NCBI GenBank assembly: GCA_021613335.1
Contig: JAJTWR010000311.1
Span: 576,001-640,000 of the forward strand
Direction of reading: 5' to 3'
Source of the DNA: Whitmania pigra
Lineage: Eukaryota; Annelida; Clitellata; Hirudinida; Haemopidae
Length of the DNA stretch: 64,000 bases
In this document: positions 23,723 through 42,212 of the stretch, piece by piece
Numbering within the stretch: position 1 is the first letter of the stretch
How the letters are laid out: every line of letters begins with the position of its first letter
Notes under the pieces: model-generated
What the model was told of the DNA's origin: nothing
What the model saw: only the letters and a program-made list of their open reading frames with translations
The model's database searches: none
Program-made: the position numbers and the translations under genes

Positions 23723-26700
23723 ATTTCGACCATTATAATCACCACCATCAACAAAGTCATATCAGATATAGTCATTTATCTTCTTTTCTATTCCAACCAT
23801 TCATTTCTGCATTCTCGATATTCGTGTCTATAATATGTATTTTCGTATTATTTTGCTTTATCGGTAGGTTTATTATAAAACAAATATTTATTTATTATAA
23901 AACAAATATTTATTTATTATTTTTATCCTTTAGATCTGGTCCGGTAAAATCAGTAAAATGTGATCACCGCGTGAACTCGATGCTTTTGGAGGACTTGTCC
24001 GAGTTCACCTGGTACGAGGTCAACGTGCATCCTCACTTTGAAAACATCGAAGGAATGCCAACCCCTGCCAGGGTTCGGACCTTCGAAGATCGTGAGTTTC
24101 CCAGTCTTTCGACCTTTTTGACCTTTGAACTCAAGCGTTTACATAGCTTACGTAGAGATGCAAACAACATTCTACCAAACATAGATAGACAGATGCACAG
24201 ATGATGATGATGATGATGGTTACATTGAATGGTTACCTCAACAATTGAATGGTCACGTTGATGCAATGTGCATCGCTTTCGATGTGACGTCATCAATGCT
24301 CTGAGAATAAATTGACGTCCTCACTAAACTTGGATTTTAAGATTGTTTTTTTAGTTCACGAGGAACTTGTGTTATTTTCATTTCACATCGAATCTCAAAT
24401 TAGCTCAAGCAACTCTGTCACTGGATGTGATGATGATGATGACGACGCCTATGACGATGACGACCTTGGTGGTGGTGATGATTATGATCGAAGGTTTAAA
24501 TATCTTTTTAGTGCCAAGAGAAGCCCCTCAAAACGTTCAGGCCTCGTGGCATGGAAACGATTCCCTCCTCATCATCTGGGAACATCCAAGTCTCAGCAGC
24601 AGAAATGGAGTCCTTAAAGGCTACAAGGCAGGTTTTGATGATGATGGCGATGGGGAATTTTGTTGTGATGATAACGTTTATGATGATGATGATGATGATG
24701 ATGTTGATAAAGGTGATGATGATGATGTTGATGATATAGGTGATGATGACGATGATGGGGTTGATGAGTTCACGAGAAATAAGTTCTAATGATCTCCACA
24801 GGTCTACGTAACGAACAACGACTCAAAAACAACAAGAACAACTCAAGTCGACGCCACAGTTGAATCGTTGATGATGAGCAACATGGCCAGACATCGTGTG
24901 TACACGGTGAGGGTGTCTGCCTTCAATAAAGTTGGCGAGAGTCCGCTCAGTAGAGAAGTTCATGTGGGTAAGTGTCAAAATTCTTATTTCCTAAAGTAAA
25001 TTCACACAATTATTAAACATTACGTAGTGTTTCGTAAATTGTATCGTTGATTCATTACAATTGCATATAATTAATATTTAGGTCAATAAATGCAGGCTTC
25101 AATTGATGAATGACAAATTTAATTACAATTAAACTTAATTGATATTTAGGTCAATACGTGCATGCCACAGTTGCAATTCCCCTGTCGACAACATCGGTCG
25201 TCTCCGAATCGTGGTTCATCTTGTGCGTTGTTGTAATCACAACTGTCTTCCTTTTCTTGGTCACCTGCGTGTCTGCTGTTTGTCTGTTCAGAAGATGCAG
25301 GCAGAAGAAGAAGTGCAAGGCGGGAAACTTTACTGGAGGTTTTTCCATGTTTCGTTTCGTAACTCATGGATGAAGCTGTTATGAAGAACAACATGTGCAT
25401 GCATTTATGACTTTCATCGGTCTTCTTCCCTTCCAGTGAAGATTCAGGAGTGTTCGGACAACCTCGTCAAGTCCGATCAGAAACCTTGCCAGGGCGGCAG
25501 TCAGTTCCCCCTCCTCCCCAACCATTCTGTCGACTGTCAACAACGCAACAACCCGTGTTGCTATGACAACCACCCTCCTAGCGACTTCGAGTCGAAGAAC
25601 GGCTTGCACGGCAGGAGCGAGAGTCAAGGCCACACTTACCAGACGCGTGAGTTGACCGAGAAATATTTCCACGAGGCAACTTTCGATTATGGTAATTAGT
25701 AATTGTAATGACCTTAATGACTTCAATATCGTCATCAGTCGATGGAGCACCGTGCTCGTATCCCCACACGTGGAATCCATCCAAGCACCCGATGACCTCG
25801 GCCGGATGCAGCGCAGTCTTCAACCAGCAACAATTTCCATCCTCGAATCCCCTTCAATCGACTTCCCAATTTTTCCCTGCCAACGACATTCCCAATCCAG
25901 CAGCCTACATGATCAGACATCCTCCGTCCAACTGCAACTCGGTGGCGGGCGTCAGCGACAAGAACAGCGAGGCGAGCGAAGTGAGGGAGTTGTACGGCGG
26001 ATCGAGCGACGGAAGCGGGTGCACGAGACAGCAGAGCAAGTTCTCTTCCAACGTCTCGTCCGGAGGTAATCCGGTCGAAGTTTCTTATTTTTCATTCTCG
26101 AAACCAAAATATATAAAAAAAACCTCTGATTTTTCTCCAGCGAGTTCCATTCGGTCGAACGTCAACGACTCCAGTCAGCCCCTCCTCCATTGCCGTAGCG
26201 GTCCCCATGGCAACTATCACCACGACGACGGAAACTCTAGTCACGGAAGTTCCAACAAGTCTTCCCAAGCGCACATGAGGTTTTTACATACCACGATCAT
26301 TTCTCCAGATTAATGAATAAATTATGCTAATAGCGGTTAATGGAATATTATAACATCACATGAATATACCATTTTAATGAAAAGTAAACTAGTTTTCATA
26401 TGTAAAAAACAAATAAGTCAGTGGTCCATTTTTATAGAATTAATAATTCATATCTCCTAATTTAATAATGATAGTTACTGCTTTATTTACTGCGCCATTT
26501 ATCCGTTAGGTCGAACAATCCTGTTCTCATTCATTCGATGAGCATCAACGACTCTCAACACTACGATGAAGTCAATGAGCACTTCCAACCATGCCACGTG
26601 AATGCCCAGCACAAAATGTTCAAACATTGCAACACCCCGATATCCATGGCAACGGACACTGACGATGGTGAATAAACTTTACTTTCAACTATCAACAGTC

Positions 26701-27531
26701 TTTATTAATTGACTTTATTGTAATGAAATTTATTGATGATTATATTTTTAATTCAAAATATATCTATTTAGAGGAAATAAATTTTGTTTGAAAAATGTTT
26801 AAATTGCATGACTTGCAGAATTAAATTTTTATATAAAAGAGAGCACCACAAATCCATGCCTGCATTCAATGGATGATTTCAGCACCATCAGTTCAATGAA
26901 GTCTGAAGAATATTCTCACCAGCCATTAAGCATGATTCAACATAATGGTTAATGTGAAAAATTGTTTCGGTTACATTTACTGCTCAAGTAGTTTTGTGAA
27001 AATAAATTTAAATTACATTATTAGCAAAAACAATTAATAACTAATAAAACAATTAATATTTAATAATCAACAATTAATAATTTCAAAAAAAACAGAAAAA
27101 TTCCACATCCCTTTGAATCAGCATCAGTTAATTCAGCATGAATTAATTCCAAACGAATCCGTCCACAAGCAATTCAAGTGTTCCGAGCAGAAATTTAAAA
27201 GGCCACAAATCAGCACATTTGCACACGAACCACACTTCAATTGTAAGATTGGATTTTATGTTAGCACTTGTTAACCTAAAAAAATTGTCAATACTGTTGC
27301 ATAGCAATAAGTAGTTTGTTGTAGATGTTACTATTTATTGTTGTTTTCATGTTTTTGATGAATATGTACTTTTACTGGATACTGAATTACTGGATATTAT
27401 TACATAACATTTACTTTTATTCTGAGTTTTATTTGTTTCTTTCAATAATTATTTACGATGGAATGCACCTAAATTGCTTCTAAAAGAGAACTTTTAATCA
27501 GTTCTACCTCACAGTCCTCCATCAAATGTGA
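22258..27531 (+). pseudogene. robo: robo copy B lacking Ig exons (FN3-TM-tail intact)
   Basis: Similarity to copy A resumes in the middle of the exon that ends Ig5 (copy A position about 836), leaving that exon without an acceptor. Downstream exons keep splice sites and phase: 22503-22610, 22680-22830, 23162-23342, 23934-24091, 24512-24627 (GC donor), 24802-24967, and from there copy A coordinates plus 21420, with stop at 27529-27531. All three FN3 domains, the membrane helix and the tail are present, so a shortened receptor could be made only if a new promoter or upstream exon exists. The FN3-1 exon has a changed acceptor context (AATTGTAAG in place of ACTTGAAG). As it stands it is most simply a 5'-truncated duplicate. 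Confidence 0.8.
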
Positions 27532-27902
27532 CGTCACCTTCAGAAGGATCCATCAACAGTTTTGCATCCACAGTGAAGGTAGCCTCAATTCAATCAGTTG
27601 AATTTGCAAAATATTAACTATTTTTCAGTTATTTGTTTTATTAACTTTACCCTTGTCATTTCAGAACACTATCATTTGAAGTGGATTGCAGCAATCCTTG
27701 TTGATTAGTGGCTCTTTTAATTCTGCAGTGTAAAAAAGCAAACAGTTCGTTGTTTTTAAGTTTTCTTCGTTTCTGCTGAGTTTCGGTCGAAAGTGTTTCA
27801 TGGCCCGCCTTAGACCCATTGTGAATATTTATTCAAGTATTTTGTTATTGTGATATCCTTTCAGTTTTTGAAGTCACTTCAATTCTTCACCAATTTGTGT
27901 AT

Positions 27903-27908
27903 AATAAA
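27903..27908 (+). promoter_or_regulatory. Candidate poly(A) signal, robo copy B
   Basis: AATAAA at the position identical to that in copy A. Confidence 0.35.
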
Positions 27909-27960
27909 CGAGAATGGAAGTATTGTCCTCTGATATTCCAATAGAATTTTTAATCACGCA

Positions 27961-29149
27961 TCTCCAGTCATTCACAAACTGTATGAGCATTTTGATTGGA
28001 TGCAATAGGTGACGTGAAAGACGTGCACAGTAACTGTCGCAAAAATTTTTTTTATTTTTTTTTATAAATTTTAGTTGAACAATAAACCAAAACCATTAGA
28101 AAAGGGCATAATAAAATAAAATAAAATAGATCAAGTGTCAGCCTTATGGAAACGCACTCTTCCGCTGTCCGACTGACCTTAGTTAACACGATTTAAATAG
28201 GCGTATGTACAGATATAAAAAAACTATTCAAAGAATACTGCGCAATATGTACAAAGTATAACATTTTTTAAACAAATAAAGAATATTGAAAGGACAGGAT
28301 AAAAATTGATCATTTTATTGATAATGGAATTGAAGAGCATAAGCCTGGACAGTAGCATTGAATAGAAAAGAGATTTAGCAAATAGGGGACTATATTCATG
28401 TGTAGCAGGAAGAAAGTAAGTAGGGTTATTGTAGTTATTACTATCAAAATTCACTTAAACAAGAGCAGGAAACAGATGGAAGAATAATTAGGAAGTTTGA
28501 AGTCTAGCATAAGCACAAATCCAAAGAATTTTTATCACTCACCTTCTTTTAAAATTTTTTTACTTTAAAGAAACCATGCTTATAGGCAAGTTTTGGAACT
28601 ATTTCAGGCATGCTTTTATTAAAGTTTGACAGGTTTTTAATTTAGCACTGTCTTAATGACATGGCATCAAATTGCATTACCAAAAAAAATCCATTCTTGA
28701 AAAACATCCTTAGAAGCAGTTTTTCCCTCTATCAAGGTGCCCTTATAGGCAGACTTAAGATCTGCAACGTCATCAGAATACAGAAAAAACGAGAATGAAG
28801 ATATTAACCTTTGATATTCCAATCAAATTATAATCATACATCTTCAATTATTTACAAACAAATCGAACATTTTGATTGGAAGTATAAGAAGTGACAAGTG
28901 TAAACAGCACGACTGCGAAGAGATGCAATTGCAACCTACAAATTACTGAGAATTTCAGACAAACAGAAAAGCATTGAATTAGTTATTTAGTTAATTAATG
29001 ATTTACATTGTTCATGGATAAGAATTAGCTTAAACTAATAGTTGAATCTTCAAAACTAAGTATTATAATGAGATCTGATCAAGCAAGTTATTTAACAACC
29101 AAGGAGTTAAAAGGTTTAGGCATTAATTGATTGTGAGAATAACAATAGA
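27961..29149. other. Copy B gap between robo and KCTD9
   Basis: Sharp drop in similarity to copy A at 27961. 28144-28202 is shared with copy A. 28203-28442 is a unique 240 bp standing where copy A has about 2.45 kb of transposon fossils. From 28443 onward it aligns with copy A 9208 onward. No gene. Confidence 0.65.
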
Positions 29150-31243
29150 TCATCCAACTGCTTGAGACATGTGTAGGGGATTCACCATGAGTTCAAAAGT
29201 TGCCCCCTTCAGATTGGCACCTCTCAAGTTTGCTTCTTGGAGGTCGCATCCACTAAGGTTGCAATTTTCAAGGTCTGTTCCAGCCAAAACAGCCCCTGGT
29301 AAAATTTCATTATTATTACAGAGTTAGTATGAAGAACATTATTTTAGTGAAATTATTCTGATGCTACTGTTTTTTTTTTCAAATTCTCAAATTAAAAGTC
29401 CTAAATCAAAATGAAGTGTTAACCACAGTGGAATTATACCTTATTATTCATGTTTTGTTATTGTTGCTAGCCTCAAGCCACATTCTATTTTAGGCTTTAA
29501 AATGAGCAGCTATAAAGTTAAACCTCTGAGGTCACAGTTCTGGAGGTTTGCATTCTTGAGGTTTGCAACTCTCAGGTTGATGCCTGCCATCCTGCTACCC
29601 TCAAGATTCACTCCTTTCATATTGGCCCCCTCCATGCTGGTATGACTGCCTGGGTGGTCAATTATTAAAATGTCATCATTATGTATTTATAATTTATTAA
29701 CAGTTAAATAAATGAACAAATGATGAAGTAAAATCGACAAGTTATGCTAGTGAAAAGCAAGTCATGTTGGAGAGGCTAAGCTGCATGATCGGTTTGCCCG
29801 ACATCCCATAACAAGACCAAAATGAGTTAACCATTTGAACCCTGATTCCCCTGGCCATTCCCCCCCTATAACCCGAGACCCCTCAGCCGTTTTCAGCTAA
29901 TGATGGTAGATGCTATCACTCACATTAGCAATTATTGTTACTATTACAGTTAATATTGCAAATATTATTATTATCATTATTACAAGCTTAAGATGTTAAT
30001 ATGAATAAATTAACCTGCAGGATCCTCAAAATTACAGCTCTTCATGGAAGCCCCCTCCAGTGTCACGCACAACATTCTTGCACCGAGCACTGTTGCCATG
30101 TCCATCCTCACATTTGTCAGATCTGCTCCTAAAAATAAATTGCAGAAGATATTTTAGGTTGATTCTCACAAAACATTGTGAGTGTCTACACCTTCGATGT
30201 TTTGGTAAGGAATCATTTTAAGTTCTGGTGACATAATGTAAACTAAGTTTTCATAACGTAAACAAACTCTCAAAGTTGCAGGAAGAAAGGTTGCAATAAG
30301 AAAGATCGGCCCTCCTCAGGTTGGCATACTTGAAGTTGATGTGCCGAAGGTCGAGTTTCGACAAATTGGCACCTTCCAGGTTCACGCCTTGACATCGCAA
30401 CTCCCAACTCGAAGGTGTTCCAATGATCATCTTTAAAAATTCCCTTTTATATAAAAAAAAGAATTATAAGTCCTTTTTTAATCCATAGAGCTTCAATGTA
30501 AAATAATGGCAATGAAAGTTACATCAAGTTTGAAAACTTATTTTCAAGATTTTTGATTTGAAATTGAATGAAGAGATTAATATTTAATGAAAATAAGTTG
30601 TAATTTGAACCTCCTAGTGAATGGCTGATTGTCTGGGCTCTCCATATGAGCTTGATTTTCAATTTTCATCATCAGCTGTTCAATGATGCTCGTCACTCCA
30701 TAAAACCGTGCCTCGGACAAAACACCTCTGCAGGAAAAAATTAATAAGAAACATAAAATTAAGTTTATAGGTAAAATTAAATTTATAAAATCTATAAAAA
30801 AGTAATATTAAATCATCTAAAAAATGAATCAATATTTAACCTGATGTTTATTCCTGGGTCAATAATGAGTTCTCCAGTTCTGAGAAAGTTAAGAATGGGA
30901 TGAAAATATTCAGGACTGCGATCTATTAGAATTGCACCACTTGAGTCCTTTGGATGATCCCAGTTTGAATCGCTGTCAAACATTCTAGCCAACATGCTGT
31001 CAGGATCCTAAAATTTGATTACCTAAATTTGTCTAAACTTCGCTTTAACAAATTAATATAAACTTTTAAATTGGATGCTAAAGCATAAACAATAGTTACA
31101 TTTGCCACCAGAGTTATCTTGGTTGTTGTAAAATGCTTTCCACCAATGTTGAGAGTTATCCATTCATTTAAGTCACTATTGCTGTAAATTGTTTCATCAA
31201 GTTCGGAAGTCACAGATCTTTTTAAGTTCATTTTCTCAGCCAT
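29150..31243 (-). CDS. KCTD9: KCTD9-like BTB/pentapeptide-repeat protein, copy B
   Basis: Same seven-exon minus-strand structure as copy A, from ATG at 31243 to stop at 29150-29152. Recognisable parts are the BTB segment [31 protein letters not shown], the pentapeptide repeats, and the MSQAVG end. It differs from copy A at scattered sites: SDSNWDH versus [15 protein letters not shown] versus RTVEPIID, and ENQAHMES versus ENEAHMES. The copy B BTB core is closer to vertebrate KCTD9. Introns differ by many small indels. No stops or lost splice sites were seen, so both copies look functional. Confidence 0.86.
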
Positions 31244-32038
31244 TACTATTGGTACATTATCTATTTCTTTACAGGAAGTCGGATAGCTAAGATATATATA
31301 ATATAATATTTAGTTTGAAATGGTATAAAATATTGATATTTTGGCATTAGGCCTACTACTGCTTCAAATTAAAACAAGCAGCATACATCGGGAGACATAC
31401 TTACAAATTCACAAATTACTAATCGCTAATTCAAACTTAATTTTGAGCAAAGCTACCTTTCTTTATTTGACATATTGCCGACAACCCCTAATTAAACCTG
31501 CTATTATTTTTTCTGCTCCATCCTAGAAATCTGCGCTTCAAGCACCGGTTTTGTTTATCACATTTACCTCGCAGATCGGCTAAAAGTTAAACTTATTTAA
31601 TGAAGTAAATTGAAATAAATTTAAGGCTAGTCCAAATAAAGGATGCAACGGAATAAATAAATAAAACATATTTAAAGAGTTTACAGTTTGAGGGTATTTT
31701 ATCAAAAGTTTAAATGTTCCACTTAAATAGTTTATACGTTTGAAAGACTGTGATTTAGCTTTTTTATGCTGGTTATTCTCCTGAGTAACATAAATAGCGT
31801 TCTCTTTGAACAGCTTCAGTCCATAATCAAGTATCGCTTCTGAAGTGTTTGGTCTTACACAATGTGCAGACGCACATGCCAAAATTGGTTTGCAAATAAT
31901 AAAATAGATAAAAAAGGTGACCCGCAGCTTATCCAACCGAAATTAATACTATTAACAAATGATGATGAAAACTTTATTCATCACAATATAATTAAAACGA
32001 CACATATAAACGAAATGCGCTGTCAACGACTTCATAAC
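31244..32038. other. KCTD9 copy B upstream and NSUN2 downstream flank
   Basis: Similarity to copy A ends at about 31540. The remainder is AT-rich, with the NSUN2 3' untranslated region expected at its right edge. Contains one retroposon-tail copy (31627-31665). Confidence 0.5.
31627..31665 (+). mobile_element. Short retroposed tail copy
   Basis: TAGTCCAAATAAAGGATGCA followed by ACGGAATAAATAAATAAAA has the same core and (TAAA)n tail as 20357-20415. Flanking target duplication is not clear. Confidence 0.6.
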
Positions 32039-36762
<4,724 letters not shown>

Positions 36763-37059
36763 GACTTATTTTAAAACAATTCTAAGACAAATGACAAAAA
36801 TAGTCAATTAAGACAGAGTTATTTATAAACACTTCAACCGAGCGAGTGATAAATATGTTTACTCAAGAAGCAAGATCCCCAAACAACACTCACCGCAATA
36901 CATAGATATGTTGTGGAACATTTAATTATAAAATTTTAAAATTTATTAATTTCATTTCACTTTTGTACATTTAATTTTATCAACATTATAATTGTATAAA
37001 TTTAACAGAAAACAATTTGAGAAAAAATTGAACCACCGAAAGACGCTATCTCACCCAGT
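36763..37059. other. Upstream region of NSUN2
   Basis: Likely holds the NSUN2 promoter and 5' end. No specific element recognised. Confidence 0.4.
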
Positions 37060-37320
37060 GGCATACCAATTGTTCTTGCCGCCCGGGGCGGTCATAAGGT
37101 TTGTCTCCCCCACCCTGGCCGTTAATCTGTTAACCTTCAAGTTTTCGAAAAACTCTCAAAATTTTTACAATCAAATCGGTTACAAATTTACAAACTCTCC
37201 CCACTTTTCCGCATTTTGGGTAACAGTTTCAAAATTCAGTCCATCGGCAAGTTCCCTCTTTATAGAGAAGACTGCCAAGTCTGTAAGCCTTGCCTGGCTA
37301 ATCGATGATCGATCCCGTCT
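37060..37320 (+). repeat. Dispersed repeat, forward copy
   Basis: Contains GTTTTCGAAAAACTCTCAAA, ACAATCAAATCGG, AAACTCTCCCCA and AAAATTCAGTCCATCG in this order. The same blocks occur in the same order on the opposite strand at 43840-44065, on the far side of the WHAMM-like gene. Confidence 0.85.
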
Positions 37321-37605
37321 CAACTCAGCGACAAATCCTAGTCAATACTTCACATCACATTATTATTACCATTATTATCATCATTATCATTATTCTTTTT
37401 TTCGGATTTGACGCTCCATGCTGTTCCCAATTTCAGAGTAGTTTTTTTATTCGTTTACCGCACTCTCTTTCTATGCTTTCTTTCAATCTATTTATTGTGG
37501 TATCTTCTTTGAAAGTCAAAGATTCTTAAAGATACAAAATGGATGGAAGCTTCAGACTACTCACGAATAAAATATTAAATTTTGTCTTGGTATAGAACGA
37601 ATTGA

Positions 37606-37793
37606 CCAGGGATGTAATTTGAGGGGGCAAGGGAGGCCATCTGACTTTAGACCAGACCCAAAAAACAAGGTCACGTTTTGTGAGGGTTTGCCACCACCCT
37701 GAATTTTGGTTAGAAGTATAAAAAAAAGGTCATCTCCTCAAGATGTGCAAGGGTTTGCCCCCTCCTTGGAAAATGCTGAAATGACGTCCCTGG
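37606..37793. mobile_element. 188-bp MITE with 6-bp target duplication
   Basis: Starts CCAGGGATGTAATTTGAGGG and ends (reverse complement) CCAGGGACGTCATTTCAGCA, with GGGGGCAA blocks just inside both ends. It is flanked by AATTGA at 37600-37605 and 37794-37799. No coding capacity. Related half-copies lie at 44065-44155 and about 48785-48893. Confidence 0.75.
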
Positions 37794-38391
37794 AATTGAC
37801 GTTATTTATTATTTTACGAAACGTTTTCAGAAATGAATAAGGTAATTTTCTTTGATGGCTAGTACGTGCTTTATATCAATCGATACGTTATACCAAATGC
37901 CAAATAAAATCTGATCCTTCAATGGACACAGTAGAAAAACTGGAAAAAGGCGGCCGTTTTTTCAATTTTTACGTACTCCCACAAAATGCTGCCCCCTAGG
38001 AGGGATCGCCCCCTCCATCTCACCCCAACATGGGTATGCCACCGTTCTTCCCTAGTTACGATTTCTTTACTTCCCGGCAAGAAGCGATTCACCGTTTTCC
38101 AACCCATCCAATAGCTTAAGAAACATTTTAAAATAAAGCCAGGCATTCATTAAAAATTTCTTGAGTACTCTCACTCAAATTTTGAACACAGATATTGATG
38201 ACTTGATTATGAAATCATTTTTCTGCAGAACTATCCAGAAAAATACAAAAAAAAATCTAGTTTCAAAACATGCATCACATGGCTTTATATGATATAAAAT
38301 ATTTCAATCAAATGATTAAAATTCAACAACAGAAACAGTTATGAAGGCGAGATTCAAATGCATGACTAACAAAGCTGCCATGACTGAGGCC
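37794..38391. other. Intergenic, 3' side of WHAMM-like gene
   Basis: Contains a C-rich stretch (CTGCCCCCTAGGAGG at about 37988) reminiscent of other local repeats. No gene recognised. Confidence 0.4.
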
Positions 38392-41300
38392 TTATTCAAA
38401 CTCATCAAAACTTTGATCTTCATCTTCATGAGCGCTGTCAACAGATATTCTGATTTTCTCCATTGCTTCCCTCAAAAAATTAAATTGGTCACTTTCTCGA
38501 GGCTTCGGTTCGAGGACTTTATTGCAGACTTGGGTGGGCCTCAACTTGGCTAATTGTGAGGCTAATTGTGAGGTTGTTATCACGAATCCTGAGGCGTCTA
38601 AGAACATACAGTTTTTGATAAGTTTTCAATTTTCTCTGCATGTCATTGCAACTTGTTTATGATAATGAGTGACATCGTAAATAAATAAATAATGTAAGGT
38701 AATAAATACCATAATTAAATAAACTGCATAGTCATTATTCAATTAAGTTAAGTTTATATTCAATAAATGCCTAAAAAAATATAAATAAATTTTTAATATT
38801 ATTAACCTTTTGCTGATGGTTGAACAACTTTATTTGATTTTTTCAACTTGGCCTTTGCATCTGAAAGCATGCTCAGAGTCACTAGGAACTGTTCCTTCTG
38901 TAAACAAAGAGAAATTATATTAATGAATACAAATGAAATATCTATGTTCTGCTGATAATTAATTTTATAATTATTTTTAGCTGTTTTTCATCTGGCATTA
39001 TCATTAACTGGCAATTTGAAAAGTAATGGGACTTTAAGTAGCCATATTTGCATGTATAATCTGCCATTCAAAATGCCATTTAAAAAATGACTTATCAAAG
39101 AGTAATAGATATAATGTTGTTTGCAAGTTTATTGTTAATAAGCTAAAACGATCATGCTTATAGAAACATTTATAGGCAGCAATGACATGGCTTTGGAAGC
39201 AAATGAAACTATAACAATGCACCTCTCTAGGGATTTCCATCAATTTCTTTTCTTTTTTAGGAGGTAAGGTTTCATCTCTTGATGGTTGTTGGGAAAGGAT
39301 TGGTGGTGGAGGGGGAGGTAGAGGGATTGATGATGTACCAGGTTGTTCAAACACATTTTTAAGGTGGAATTCTGCCCTTTTGTGAGAAAATATCACTTGA
39401 CCCGGATGAACGTGATTATCCTAACCAACAATTAAATCAATGTATCAATTTAATAGGAACTAATATCTTAATAAGCTTAATTTTGTGGTTGTGTATCCTA
39501 AGCAGCAATTTATTAAAGTAAATCAGTGTGTCATCTCAGTATGAACTTATTATTATCTTAATAAACTCAATGTTGATTCACTCTTAATTAATGGCTCCAT
39601 TCAAGATTTAAAGTCTAAAAAAATACTTTTAGAAACACACATTCGGTTCAAATAAATAATAGAATAATTGAACCATCCTAAATAGCAGGTTAACCAAATG
39701 GGGTGTGTTGCTGCAAGTGCATGCATTGTATGGTATTGGCAAAGCAACTGTTGCCAAGATGTGTTATGTGTCAAGTGTCATGTTCATAACCCAGCCTGTA
39801 CTGCCAAGGAGTTTGGCTAGATACATCACTTGAATAGTGTGACGATAAAAAGTGCTTTCACATCCTATACGTCAATACATAGAGCACAGAAAAGATCAGA
39901 TAAATATACAGAATAGCATTTCCTACCCCCATATCAACGTGTACTTCTGTCAAATGGCTGTTCTTGTCAGCATCAATGTTATTGTTTGTCAGTGTAATCT
40001 AAATAATTAAATACCCACAATTATTAATTGTCGATTCAAATGCAAAGCAGCAATTCATTTGTTAACATACAATTTTTAATCTTATCCTTGCAATGGAGCT
40101 ACCAAGAGTTGATATTTCTTTGTTTATTCCATCCAATATTTTGATTTCTTCTGAGACATTTGGTTCTCGGTTAAATGCAGAACACTGTTCATCATCGTCA
40201 TCATCCTGATCACAAAATTCCATCTGTGCATCATAAAATATCTCTATCATGGAGTAAGCACCTTTAAATAAAATGAATAATCATCAGATGAGAAATTTTA
40301 TTCAACAAATTATGCATTTTATTTTAAAACATTATCAAATAGGGGTTAATGATGTTGAGTATGAAGTAGGTATTAAAATGTTACTGTTATGTTATTGTAA
40401 ATGTGACCAAAGCAACAGTATTATTCAAGTTGGACGTTCGAATCATTTCACTTATCAAATGCAATGACATTTCACTTGCTTTTAATCCTCTTCTTCATTT
40501 TCGTTCTTTCCAACAATTTCCTTGTAAGTAATTCTTTTTTTATTTCTAATCTTTTCTTGAATATTTTGATTTTCAAGTCATTGCATCTCCTGAAGTCCAT
40601 TTCGTTTGAATCCTTCATTGATAAATGAGTCATTGATAAATTATAACAGAACTCGATAGCTCACAAGCACTATAAATAACAATAGATTAAAGCATTGCCA
40701 ATGATTAAAAATACCTTGGAGATAAAGTAGCAGAGCTTAAGTTTTAAGATATGCCTCTCATTCCTTAACATTTGGACTTTTTCTTTTGACATTTCTGCTG
40801 ATAACCTTTTGAATTTGAAATTAAAATTCATTGTTGTTGATAAACATTTATCATCAACTCAACAACATGACAAATAACTTAGATGGCTATTAAATGAGAT
40901 AAGATAATGAGTAATTTAAAAAAAAGTTTTACTTATATCTTAATTTATTTCATAAATGAGCAGAGGGCAAACTCCTCCAACCTGATCACAAACAAACAAA
41001 AGAGCTTATCCAAGAGGTTTGAAGTCATTTTTGTCATGAAAAGGAAAGGAGTAAAGTAGCAATAGTTGATGAGGCAAATAAATCGATTGCAGATTGTGAA
41101 TGACACGACATTATTAGTGACTGATTACACAATTAGTGAACAAGTATTTGTTCATGCTTATTGGGCAGAATCAAGCCTAAGTTTAAAATGATGTCCTAGT
41201 TTATTTACTTTTTAAAAGTTGACTCACCTTTCAAATCTATTTGCAATCAAAGATTCATAGGGTTCTTCCTTAAAATTCCTAAAATGATTCTGAATTCTTT

Positions 41301-42212
41301 CAATTGCACCTGCACAAATAAGCAAATAATTTTAAAATAACAAACAAATTTATAAAGAATGTCATACTTACTCTTGTAAGAGGCAACTGTTTTTGAAAAG
41401 AACTCAATATTCAGTTTTGATAAGTGACATTCGATTTTGAGTTTTGCAATTTTAAAATCATCAGAAGAACCATCATATGTCTGTTGAAAATTGCTCCTAA
41501 AGTTTTTTATTGCTGATTGACAAGTTGCAGGATCTCTTATACCATACAATGGTAACTTAAGACTGTTATATAGGTGAGATAAAGCTCTCTGCCAATCAAG
41601 CATTAACTTGTCTTCAGTATCATAAATTTCCTTTAAACGTACACATGAAGTGATGTCATGTGACTCGTTCACATAATTGCTTAGTTGTACCAATGTCATG
41701 TCAACTTTTTTTTTAAGTTCATCAATGTCATTATTTTTCAAATCCTTAAAGTATTTGGCAATATCTAAATCTTCCATGAATATAATGTGATCCAGAACAT
41801 CATTGTCTAACACAGAATATACTGTTTTAAAATAACTTGCTAATTGCAAGCATAAGTTGTCATCTAATGATGGAATCTCTTGAAAAAAATATGAATACCA
41901 TGATGATGTCACAAATTTTACAGGAAAAGGCGGAAGGTCAATATCAAACTCCAATAATTTGCCATGAATATCCAAAATTTCATCCAATGTCAAATATGTT
42001 TTCTTGGGAACCTGACCACTGCCCTCAAACTTTTCAATTACAACAGAGTTGGAAGAACGGGACACTTGAATTGTTGGCAAAAGTGGCGACGAACCATCAA
42101 GGTGAAAGCCATTTGTAAGACACAGCCAATCGTCGATATCCTCATCTTGCATCATGGATTTTCGTCTTTTGAAAATACCACTTTTCTTTCGACCTTCCAC
42201 AACTTTCGACAA
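38392..42212 (-). CDS. WHAMM: WHAMM/JMY-like Arp2/3 nucleation-promoting factor
   Basis: WHAMM/JMY proteins link membranes or microtubules to Arp2/3 actin nucleation. ATG at 42212. The first exon (42212-41372) is a long N-terminal helical region. Following minus-strand exons give coiled coil (MLRNERHILKLKL near 40760; EIFYDAQMEF, then an acidic run and ISTLGSSIARIRLKI at about 40250-40080, matching WHAMM VVYYDP...LESKRGRICAKR), a proline run (SIPLPPPPPPIL, about 39320) and two WH2-like segments (MLSDAKAKLKKS at about 38860; TTSQLASQLAKLRPT at about 38560). The C-terminal central/acidic segment is FNFLREAMEKIRISVDSAHE then DEDQSFDEFE-stop. Human WHAMM ends IKRVSADSEEDSDEQ...QWDG, so the terminal aromatic is Phe here instead of Trp. 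It could equally be the single invertebrate JMY/WHAMM ancestor. Confidence 0.82.
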
